From Azoarcus sp. (GTDB lineage: Bacteria > Pseudomonadota > Gammaproteobacteria > Burkholderiales > Rhodocyclaceae), in contig JAIRLA010000302.1 of the NCBI GenBank assembly GCA_031259795.1, positions 1 through 8,156 on the forward strand: a stretch of 8,156 bases of DNA. The letters run 5' to 3'. Position numbers and translations under genes: made by a program. The notes under the pieces were generated by a model. It was given only the letters and a program-made list of their open reading frames with translations. It was not told where the DNA came from and did no database searches. This document shows, piece by piece, positions 1 to 5,687 of this stretch. The stretch's first letter is position 1; the number at the start of each line of letters is the position of its first letter.

Positions 1-168
1 ACCGCCAATCGTCTCGGCAAATACGTCGGCATCTGCGGCCAGGGTCCGTCCGACCATGCCGACTTTGCCGCCTGGCTGATGCAGGAAGGCATCCAGACCA
101 TTTCGCTCAATCCGGATACGGTGGTGTCGACCTGGCTCCGGCTGGCGGAAATCGCGGATCGGGGATAG
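1..168 (+). CDS. ppsA: Phosphoenolpyruvate synthase, C-terminal end (partial)
   Basis: This is the last 55 codons of a gene that enters from the left edge, read in frame 1 and ending in TAG at 166-168. The peptide contains GKYVGICGQGPSDH, then DFAAWLMQEGI and SISLNP-type TISLNPDTVV, followed by TWLRLAE. That is the conserved end of the PEP-utilising enzyme C-terminal (TIM-barrel) domain, including the CGQGPSD active-site loop typical of PpsA. The family enzyme converts pyruvate, ATP and water to phosphoenolpyruvate, AMP and phosphate in the cytoplasm, the entry step of gluconeogenesis from pyruvate. The tail after WLRLAE is short (IADRG), so the natural C-terminus is present. The gene converges on the GNAT gene with a 51-base gap. 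Pyruvate phosphate dikinase is the main alternative, but the closing SLNPDTVV-TWL pattern fits PpsA better. Confidence 0.9.
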   Translation, partial: TANRLGKYVGICGQGPSDHADFAAWLMQEGIQTISLNPDTVVSTWLRLAEIADRG

Positions 169-183
169 GGGCCGGGGATCGGG
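161..183 (+). other. Putative G-quadruplex motif over the ppsA stop codon
   Basis: Four G tracts lie on the + strand: GGGG at 161-164, GGGG at 168-171, GGGG at 174-177 and GGG at 181-183. They are separated by loops ATA, CC and ATC. This satisfies the usual G3+ N1-7 rule with very short loops. The TAG stop of ppsA (166-168) is inside the first loop and second tract, so the structure would form in the ppsA mRNA just where translation ends. Whether it folds or matters in the cell is inference. Confidence 0.5.
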
Positions 184-198
184 AATCAGGAAAATGAC

Positions 199-215
199 CG
201 GGTGCGGAGCGCCCG
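199..215 (-). terminator. Weak candidate terminator hairpin after the GNAT gene
   Basis: A 7-bp stem with one G-U wobble (199-205 with 209-215) and a 3-base loop lies 4 bases past the GNAT stop codon. In the - strand direction it is followed shortly by a run of four T (revcomp of 191-194). The T-tract is displaced by four bases and short, so this is only a weak intrinsic terminator. It may help separate the convergent ppsA and GNAT transcripts. Confidence 0.25.
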
Positions 216-219
216 CATA

Positions 220-753
220 TCAGATCCGGTCCCTGACGCCGGGTACCTGTGGATCAAGCGCCTTTTCCATGATGTAGTCGTCCATCGAGAAGCCGCCGCC
301 GATGTCGGTCAGGGAAGTCTCGCGCACGCGGAATCCGTATTTGGCGTAGGCGCGGATGGCTTGCGCGTTGTTCTTGTTGACGGCCAGGATCACGGCGGGA
401 TAACCCTTGCCGCGGGCAAGCTCCGCCGCGTGCGCGACCAGCGCCGCGCCCACGCCCCGGCGCTGCATCTCCGGATGAACGTAGAGCTTGTCGAGCTTGA
501 ATTCACCCTTGCAGATTTCGCAGGCGGCAAACCCGGCGCGAAAATCGCCGGCGAACGCCTGCCGCAGCCATTTCGCCGGATCGCCGCATTCGGCGCGCAG
601 GCGCGCGTGGTCGTAGCGCTGCGCCAGCATATAGTCGATCTGCGCGCGCGACAGGATGCCGGAGTAAGCATCGAGCCAGACGGTTCTGGCAAGCGCCGCG
701 ATGGCGGGAGCATCGTCCGGCGCGATGGGGAGGATGTCGATGTCGATCGGCAT
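220..753 (-). CDS. GNAT family N-acetyltransferase (PaiA-like)
   Basis: A 177-residue protein, the normal size of a single GNAT domain. It has the acetyl-CoA binding motif A (LDKLYVHPEMQRRGVGAAL, about residues 87-105, with the Q/R-x-x-G-x-G/A loop QRRGVG) and the following motif B (NKNNAQAIRAYAKYGF, 126-141). The N-terminal stretch TVWLDAYSGILSRAQIDYMLAQRY (24-47) resembles PaiA-type acetyltransferases, some of which act on polyamines; that substrate is only suggested. It should transfer an acetyl group from acetyl-CoA to an amine in the cytoplasm. No signal peptide or membrane segment is seen. The ATG at 751-753 has no clear Shine-Dalgarno. The gene lies 69 bases past rpmE on the same strand, and its start is only 19 bases beyond the rpmE terminator, so it depends either on read-through or on a promoter overlapping the end of rpmE. 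Confidence 0.88.
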   Translation of the reverse strand: MPIDIDILPIAPDDAPAIAALARTVWLDAYSGILSRAQIDYMLAQRYDHARLRAECGDPAKWLRQAFAGDFRAGFAACEICKGEFKLDKLYVHPEMQRRGVGAALVAHAAELARGKGYPAVILAVNKNNAQAIRAYAKYGFRVRETSLTDIGGGFSMDDYIMEKALDPQVPGVRDRI

Positions 754-772
754 GGGAATTGCGTGGCGCGTG

Positions 773-796
773 AAAAAGGCAGCCGGGGGCTGCCTT
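773..796 (-). terminator. Intrinsic terminator of rpmE
   Basis: A perfect 9-bp inverted repeat (776-784 and 788-796) with a 3-base loop. Read on the - strand it is AAGGCAGCC, CCC, GGCTGCCTT, and the stem end and following bases give a run of five T (773-777 on +). It begins 26 bases past the rpmE stop codon. This is a textbook rho-independent terminator for rpmE. It acts in the - strand direction only, because the + strand side lacks a T-tract. Confidence 0.85.
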
Positions 797-822
797 GGTC
801 TTTGGCCGCTCGCGGCGGGATT

Positions 823-1041
823 TCAGCGCGCGCGCGCGAAGTTGCCGTATTTTTGCCGGAAACGCTCGACACGCCCGGCGGTGTCGACGATTTTCTGCTT
901 GCCGGTGTAGAACGGGTGGCACGAGGAACATACTTCGACGTGCAGGCTGTCCTTGCCGATGGTCGAACGGGTCACGAACGTGTTGCCGCAGGAGCAAGTC
1001 ACGGTGACGTCCTTGTAATTCGGGTGAATGTCGGTTTTCAT
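823..1041 (-). CDS. rpmE: Ribosomal protein bL31 (zinc-binding type)
   Basis: A 72-residue protein beginning [20 protein letters not shown], the standard start of L31 of the large ribosomal subunit, where it bridges 50S and 30S near the central protuberance. Four cysteines (C16, C18, C38, C41) in a CxC...CxxC arrangement mark the zinc-containing form rather than the cysteine-free paralogue. [25 protein letters not shown] (42-66) is the conserved C-terminal part. I chose the ATG at 1039-1041: it matches family length and has AGGA seven bases upstream. A longer in-frame ORF reaching 1218 would add 59 residues encoded by upstream repeat and promoter DNA, with no family resemblance. The gene has its own promoter and terminator. 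The end (ARAR-stop) is encoded by an alternating GC run. Confidence 0.97.
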   Translation of the reverse strand: MKTDIHPNYKDVTVTCSCGNTFVTRSTIGKDSLHVEVCSSCHPFYTGKQKIVDTAGRVERFRQKYGNFARAR

Positions 1042-1098
1042 GGCGGAATCCTGATGCGGGCGGCGGTTGTGACCGTCCTGTTGAGCGAAAAGCGCATG

Positions 1099-1127
1099 AT
1101 TGTCCCCGAACAGGCGGCTTTTGGCAA
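1099..1127 (-). promoter_or_regulatory. sigma70-type promoter of rpmE
   Basis: Read on the - strand, a -35 box TTGCCA (1122-1127, five of six consensus bases) is followed after exactly 17 bases by a -10 box GACAAT (1099-1104, four of six). Transcription would start near 1092, giving a leader of about 50 bases before the rpmE ATG. No repeat operator or Zur-like palindrome is evident around it. Confidence 0.65.
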
Positions 1128-1175
1128 GGGCGGCGTCCGGGCGCGTCGACAGTTTCCGTCCCCGGCGGAAAAGCG

Positions 1176-1255
1176 GGCAATCCATGTGCCACAGAATCGG
1201 ACAAGTCTGAGAATCCATTCCAATAGGCCCGCCTCGAACCGCCGCATGGATTGCC
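1176..1255. repeat. 11-bp inverted repeat pair bounding an 80-bp segment
   Basis: GGCAATCCATG at 1176-1186 is repeated in perfect inverse orientation as CATGGATTGCC at 1245-1255, enclosing 58 bases. A third related word (AATCCAT) occurs inside at 1212-1218. The right arm is the start of the REP-like repeat described separately. The segment looks like two inward-facing copies of that repeat, the left one degraded. It contains no gene and lies between the cyclase stop and the rpmE promoter. Confidence 0.55.
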
Positions 1256-1282
1256 GCGTCGCTGCGCTCCTCGCAATGACGA
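1245..1282. repeat. REP-like dispersed repeat
   Basis: This stretch reads, on the - strand, CGTCATTGCGAGGAGCGCAG followed by CGACGCGGCAATCCATG. From general knowledge this is a very common intergenic repeat in many proteobacterial and other genomes; its translations (for example [11 protein letters not shown] on the - strand, here 1247-1285) recur in spurious predicted proteins. ATTGC (1250-1254) and GCAAT (1273-1277) form imperfect hairpin ends. The rest of the 327-base gap between the cyclase and rpmE (1042-1368) holds the rpmE promoter and an inverted partner copy; I see no gene there. Its copy number in this genome cannot be judged from the window. Confidence 0.7.
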
Positions 1283-1362
1283 GGTGGGAAGGCTTTCGCA
1301 ATGGCAATCCAGCGCGTTCCGTCCGGCGCGCATCGACGCTGATCCGGTTCCGGAGCATGGGC

Positions 1363-1379
1363 GCGAAGTCAGGCTTCGC
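1363..1379 (-). other. Hairpin across the stop codon of the cyclase gene
   Basis: GCGAAG at 1363-1368 and CTTCGC at 1374-1379 form a perfect 6-bp stem with a 5-base loop that contains the TGA stop (1369-1371 on +). No T-tract follows in either direction, so it is not an intrinsic terminator by itself. It could protect the 3' end of the message or be chance. Confidence 0.3.
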
Positions 1380-3402
1380 TTCCTTTCTTGGCGGTCTGCC
1401 TTGGTTCTTCCCGCCGCCAGGCGGGGTTGTAGATTTCGCTGCGGTTGCGTCCCGCGTTCTTGGCGGCGTAGAGCGCTTCATCGGCGCGGTACAGGGGGGC
1501 TTCCGCGTTCCTGTCGTCGTCTTGCAGGCGGGAGATGCCGATGCTGACCGTGATCGGTACGCGGACGTTGCCGATCTTGACCGGGTTGATTTCAACGGCG
1601 TGCCGCAGCCGTTCCGCGAGTTCGCTCGCGCCGGCGATGTCGTCTCCGGGCAGCAGGATGGCGAATTCTTCTCCGCCCAGGCGTCCGATGATGTCGCTGC
1701 GGCGCACGGTCTGGCGCACGATGCGCACGAAATGACAAAGCGCGGCGTCGCCGGCGGCGTGGCCGTGGTGGTCATTGACGCGCTTGAAATAATCGAGATC
1801 GGCCATCAGCAGGGCGGTCGAGCCGCCGTGGCGGCGTTGCCGCGCCATTTCGGCATCCAGTTGGTCGAGGAAATGGCGGCGGTTGCTGGCGCCGGTGAGC
1901 GGATCGGTGGTCGCGAGCCGAAGCAGCGCTTCCTGGCGTTCGTATTGTTCGGAAATATCGTGGAATACGACTACCGCGCCGTTTTCCCGCCCGTGCTCGC
2001 GGATCGGCCTGATCGTGATTTCCGCCGGGAAGAAGCTGCCGTCGCTGCGCATGATCCGCTCTTCGATCATGCGCGCCTCGCCGTCGTCCAGCGTCTGCCT
2101 GAGCGGACTGCTTTCGCCGGGATTGGCGCCGCCGTCGGGACGGAGGAAGGGGAAAAGGGCGTGCGCGTCCTTGCCCATGACATCTTCGGCCCGGCAACTG
2201 TATATGTCGAGCGCGGCGCGATTGATGAAGTTGATGCGCCCGTCGCGGTCGACGCCGCAGATGCCGTCGGCGGCGGTGTCGAGGAGCAGGGCATTGCGGC
2301 GCGAAAGTTTTTCGATGGTTTTCGTGCTTTCTTTCAACTGGCGTCCCCACTCGCGGCGCGAGGCGGACAGCAGGACGAAAACGAGAATCTGGAGTATGGC
2401 GTAACCGCTCAACGTGCCATGGATCACCGTCGCGTGCGCGCGCTCGCGCCGGGCGGCCTGCGGCGTGGCGTCGCGCCAGATCAGCACGGTGCCCACCGGG
2501 TCGCGCGCGGGGTCTGTCTGGCTGAGGTAGTCGTCGAGCGCGAAAGTGACGATCTGGAAGGTGCTCCCCCGCCACGACAGCAGGCGGCTTTGCGGTACGC
2601 GCGTCCCGGTTTGCAGATTCAGTCCGGCGGTGAGCCATTCTTCCGCTTCCGGATGCGTCGCGGCGAGGATGGCGCTCTGCTTGTCCCGGGGACCCGCCAG
2701 GGCGGGGCGGCGTTCTGCCCGCATGGCCGCGGCCCTGCGGGGATCGAGCAGCAGCGCGATGTCGATGTCGAGCTGTTTGGATAGCTTGTCCAGATGGTTT
2801 TTCATGTCGAACCCGATTTCCAGCAGACCGACGTTGCGCGAGCCGCCGCCAGGCTGGTCGCGCATGATTTCCACCACGCCGCGCATGCCGGCTTGCATGG
2901 CGCCGATCACGAAACCGCTGCGGGGATTGAAGTCGCGCGCGGTGTCGGCCAGCATGGGCCGGCGCAGGGACAAGACATCGCCGAAGTGCTCCGGCGCGTG
3001 CATGCGCAAGAAGGAAACGTTGCCGGGCAGCAGGAAATGCAGGGTTTCCACGCCGTAATGTTCGCTGAGTCCTTCCCATCGCCGCTGCGCCAGTGCGCGC
3101 AACGCCTGGCGCGCCCGCTGCGCCTTTGCGCCGCCGTGACCGCCCGCGGCACGCGATGCCGTGCCGCCTTCATCGATCAGGCGCTGGATTTCGAGATCGG
3201 CGGCGAGGCTGTACGCCAGGGCTTGCATGTGCTGCACCAATACTTCGTTCTGGGCGATATAGACGTGGTGCAGCCGGGCGGTGTCGCCGGCCAGCCAGAT
3301 TGCGAAGCGCTTGTCGACCTGCCAGTACATATATACACCGGCGGCCGCGGCAATCGCGGCCAGGATGATGCTGGTCAGCAGGACGATGATCCTGTAGGGC
3401 AT
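1369..3402 (-). CDS. Membrane sensor diguanylate cyclase (dCache_3-PAS-GGDEF)
   Basis: A 677-residue membrane protein that should make cyclic di-GMP from two GTP. Order: TM helix 1 (about 4-26); periplasmic double-Cache sensor (about 40-310), recognisable as the dCache_3 type by FLRMHAPEHFGDVLSLRRPM (131-150), SGFVIGAMQAGMRGVVEIM (162-180) and VGLLEIGFDM (191-200); TM helix 2 (about 326-347); short linker helix; PAS domain (about 368-485, with GICGVDRDGRINFINRAAL); GGDEF domain (about 490-660). The catalytic motif is intact as GGEEF (576-580). Metal- and substrate-binding residues D535, N543 and D544 are present. An inhibitory I-site RxxD (R567-D570) sits five residues before GGEEF, so product inhibition is expected. 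No EAL or HD-GYP domain follows. The ligand is unknown; known dCache domains often bind small metabolites. The ATG at 3400-3402 has only a weak AGG upstream. It lies 93 bases downstream of mnmC on the same strand. Confidence 0.93.
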   Translation of the reverse strand: MPYRIIVLLTSIILAAIAAAAGVYMYWQVDKRFAIWLAGDTARLHHVYIAQNEVLVQHMQALAYSLAADLEIQRLIDEGGTASRAAGGHGGAKAQRARQALRALAQRRWEGLSEHYGVETLHFLLPGNVSFLRMHAPEHFGDVLSLRRPMLADTARDFNPRSGFVIGAMQAGMRGVVEIMRDQPGGGSRNVGLLEIGFDMKNHLDKLSKQLDIDIALLLDPRRAAAMRAERRPALAGPRDKQSAILAATHPEAEEWLTAGLNLQTGTRVPQSRLLSWRGSTFQIVTFALDDYLSQTDPARDPVGTVLIWRDATPQAARRERAHATVIHGTLSGYAILQILVFVLLSASRREWGRQLKESTKTIEKLSRRNALLLDTAADGICGVDRDGRINFINRAALDIYSCRAEDVMGKDAHALFPFLRPDGGANPGESSPLRQTLDDGEARMIEERIMRSDGSFFPAEITIRPIREHGRENGAVVVFHDISEQYERQEALLRLATTDPLTGASNRRHFLDQLDAEMARQRRHGGSTALLMADLDYFKRVNDHHGHAAGDAALCHFVRIVRQTVRRSDIIGRLGGEEFAILLPGDDIAGASELAERLRHAVEINPVKIGNVRVPITVSIGISRLQDDDRNAEAPLYRADEALYAAKNAGRNRSEIYNPAWRREEPRQTAKKGSEA

Positions 3403-3495
3403 GGGCCTGTGTCGTACCGGGAAAGTTGATCGAACATCCTGGATGGTATACGGATAAGTGATATTCGATATTGCGATGCTTCACAGATACAAAAT
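3403..3495 (-). promoter_or_regulatory. AT-rich spacer, probable promoter region of the cyclase gene
   Basis: The gap between mnmC and the cyclase is clearly richer in A and T than the genes on either side, especially 3440-3497. It contains TATA-like words on the - strand (TATACC, TATCAC), a GATATT direct repeat (3460-3465 and 3467-3472) and the palindrome GTATAC (3447-3452). I found no -35/-10 pair of good quality and no terminator hairpin for mnmC. A promoter here is likely but not pinned down; read-through from mnmC is also possible. Confidence 0.35.
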
Positions 3496-5424
3496 CTACT
3501 TCTCCTCATCATCCGTGATGCATGACCGCTTGTGGCGCAACAAAAAGCGCCCGGGGTCCATCGCCCCGGCCAGTTCGCGTTCGAGCGGCAAGGGGTCGCC
3601 GTCGATCCGCGCCGCCAGCATTTCGCCGATGAGCGTCGCCCATGCCAGCCCGCGCGCCCCGAAGCCGGAGAGCGCATAAAGTCCATCGTGACGGGGCAGG
3701 GTGGCGAGCGAAGCGTCCGGCGCGGCGGAGACCGTGGCGGGGACGGCGCCCGCCAGCGGCAAGCGGTCGAGGGAAACCGGACGAAATCCCACCCGCGCGG
3801 CGAGCGCGGCGCTATCCAGCCCGGCCGTGTAACCGGGGAGAAGCTCTTCCAGCTTGGCGAGGTTCGCCTGCTGATCGCGCGCGCGTGGAGCGGGATCGGG
3901 ATCGCCGACATCGAAACTCGCGCCCGCGCAGCGCCGTCCGTCGACTTCGGGGGTGACATAGCCGCCGCCGCAGACGACGGCGCGCGGCGCGCTGGCCGCC
4001 GCCGCCGGCAATACGCTCACCTGCCCGCGCGCGCTGAGGATGGGCAGCGGCGCGGCCTGGGCAAAGGCCGCGAGACCGACGCCGGCGGCGAGGATCATCA
4101 CCGGCGCGGCGGCGATCGTGCCGCCGTCCGCGGCCAGCGCGTGCCAGCGCTCGCCCCGGCGCGCGATCGCGGCGACCGGGCGCGACCAGCGGGCGCGGAC
4201 ATTGTGTGGATGCGCGGCGAGATTGGCCGTACACAGACTCGGCGGCTGTACCCAGCCGCAACCGGGGAAAAACCAGCCGCCCAAGAGGACGGGCCAACCG
4301 GCGATGGCGCTGGCCTCGTCGGCCTCGACATGGCGCAGCAATTCGCCGGGCAGGGCGAGCCGCTCGACGACAGCGCGCATCTTGCCGTCCTGCGCGGCAT
4401 CGCGCGCCAGATGCAGGACGCCGCAAGCCGCCGCCCGGATCGCGCCGCCCGCGGCCAGGCTTTTTTCGATGTGCCGCCAACCATATAGCGCTCCCGCGCG
4501 GGTCAGGCGGCTCAAGCGGTTATCATCGAGACTGGGTTGCGGACGCAGCACGCCGGCATGGTTGCCCGACGCGCCCCGGCCCGGCCCATCGGCCGCGTCG
4601 ATGATGTCGATATCCCAACCGCGCGCCGCCAGCCGCTCGGCCGCCGCCGTGCCCGCCGCCCCCGCGCCGATGATGACCGCGTGGCGGACGGCGGGCGCCT
4701 CCGCCGCCGCGACGCCCCGGCGCGGATGCGGATAAAGACTACCGCGCAGCATCTGGCGCTTGCCGCCGAAACCGGCCACTTTTTCAGTGGCGAAACTGGC
4801 GCGCCGCAGGCCCTCGCGCACCTCGCCCGCGACCGACCACGTTGCCAGCGTCGCATCCGGCGCGGCCAGGCGCGCGAGCAGATAAAAGACCTTCGCCGAC
4901 CACATGGCCGGGTTCTTCGCGGGCGAAAAACCATCGAGGAAAAGCGCATCGGCGCGGGCTTCGATCTGCGCCAGCCCCTCGCGGACATCGCCGAAATAAA
5001 GCGTCAGGCATACCCGCCCGCCCTCGAAATGCAAACGGTGCATACCGCCCGCGAGCGGCGGCCAGTTTGCGCGCAACTCATGGGCAAGCGCCGCCAACTC
5101 CGGCCAGCGCGCATGCAGGCGGGCGAGGTCTTCCACCCGGAACGGGTGCAACTCGCAGGAAACGAAATGCAGGACGCGCGCCCGCGCCGGATCGTCCCGC
5201 CACGCCGCCCACGTCGACAGGAAATTCAGCCCCAGCCCGAAGCCGGTCTCCAGGACGACAAAGCGCTCCCGCCCGCGCCAGCGCTCCGGCAAGCCGTTCC
5301 CGGCAAGAAAGACATGCCGCGCCTGCCCGAGTCCGCCGTCGGCGGAATAGTAAACATCATCATACGTTCCCGAACGGGGCGTACCATCGGCGGCGAACTG
5401 GAGCGAAGCGGGCAGGATCGGCAT
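3496..5424 (-). CDS. mnmC: Bifunctional tRNA U34 mnm5s2U biosynthesis protein MnmC
   Basis: A 642-residue fused enzyme that completes 5-methylaminomethyl-2-thiouridine at wobble position 34 of tRNAs. The N-terminal half (to about 235) is the SAM-dependent methyltransferase (MnmD/MnmC2): DGTPRSGTYDDVYYS near the start, the SAM loop ETGFGLGLNF (59-68) and DGFSPAKNPAMW (164-175). The C-terminal half is the FAD-dependent oxidoreductase (MnmC1) that removes the carboxymethyl group: Rossmann motif IIGAGAAG (251-258), acidic D276 after the second strand, and the late FAD-binding stretch LSGFGARGLAWATLIGEMLA. Length is normal for the fused family. I prefer the ATG at 5422-5424; a TTG at 5431-5433 would add three residues, and neither has a clear ribosome binding site. 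It acts after MnmE/MnmG, which are not in this window. It diverges from the amidohydrolase gene. Confidence 0.95.
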   Translation of the reverse strand: MPILPASLQFAADGTPRSGTYDDVYYSADGGLGQARHVFLAGNGLPERWRGRERFVVLETGFGLGLNFLSTWAAWRDDPARARVLHFVSCELHPFRVEDLARLHARWPELAALAHELRANWPPLAGGMHRLHFEGGRVCLTLYFGDVREGLAQIEARADALFLDGFSPAKNPAMWSAKVFYLLARLAAPDATLATWSVAGEVREGLRRASFATEKVAGFGGKRQMLRGSLYPHPRRGVAAAEAPAVRHAVIIGAGAAGTAAAERLAARGWDIDIIDAADGPGRGASGNHAGVLRPQPSLDDNRLSRLTRAGALYGWRHIEKSLAAGGAIRAAACGVLHLARDAAQDGKMRAVVERLALPGELLRHVEADEASAIAGWPVLLGGWFFPGCGWVQPPSLCTANLAAHPHNVRARWSRPVAAIARRGERWHALAADGGTIAAAPVMILAAGVGLAAFAQAAPLPILSARGQVSVLPAAAASAPRAVVCGGGYVTPEVDGRRCAGASFDVGDPDPAPRARDQQANLAKLEELLPGYTAGLDSAALAARVGFRPVSLDRLPLAGAVPATVSAAPDASLATLPRHDGLYALSGFGARGLAWATLIGEMLAARIDGDPLPLERELAGAMDPGRFLLRHKRSCITDDEEK

Positions 5425-5640
5425 GATGACCAAGAAATGGAAGCGCGGCGCGCCCGGAGAAGGCGCGATTTTCTTCTTCCCGCGACCAGGAGTAAACCTC
5501 GCGGGCGCAACGCGGCGGCCATTCCCATATGTGGACAGAGAACGGGCGAAAGCCGGAAGACGGGCCCGGACGCGCGGGGCGCGGCGGCGAGCGCATGACT
5601 CCAGGATGCGCGGGCCCGGAACAATCCGGGCGCTGGCCGC

Positions 5641-5653
5641 TGTGGGCTACACT
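5641..5653 (+). promoter_or_regulatory. Possible extended -10 promoter of the amidohydrolase gene
   Basis: TACACT at 5648-5653 matches four of six bases of the -10 consensus and lies 34 bases before the chosen ATG, preceded by TGTGGGC. There is no good -35 box at 17 bases. The remaining mnmC-amidohydrolase spacer (5425-5687) must hold divergent promoters, but I could not identify a convincing one for mnmC. Confidence 0.3.
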
Positions 5654-5687
5654 TCGCCTTCCCCCGCATCCCTCGTCCAGCCATCCC

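Noticed and set aside
1042..1218. N-terminal extension of rpmE by 59 codons
   Set aside because: It would be encoded by the promoter and repeat DNA. L31 proteins start at the MKTDIHP site, which also has a Shine-Dalgarno.
1176..1282. Possible CRISPR array or sRNA gene in the gap upstream of rpmE
   Set aside because: There are only two or three imperfect inverted copies without regular spacing, and no promoter-terminator pair bounds an independent RNA.
1331..1357. Hairpin-like TCCGGTTCCGGA region after the cyclase as its terminator
   Set aside because: The stem is 4-5 bp with a cramped loop and there is no T-tract, so it is not a credible intrinsic terminator.
202..2784. An 860-codon open frame on + running antisense to the GNAT, rpmE and cyclase genes
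   Set aside because: It overlaps three well-supported genes on the other strand, shows no recognisable domain, and is rich in the R, A, G and D expected of antisense reading in high-GC DNA.
4537..5598. A 353-codon open frame on + antisense to mnmC
   Set aside because: It is a shadow of mnmC; the MnmC motifs on the - strand are unambiguous.
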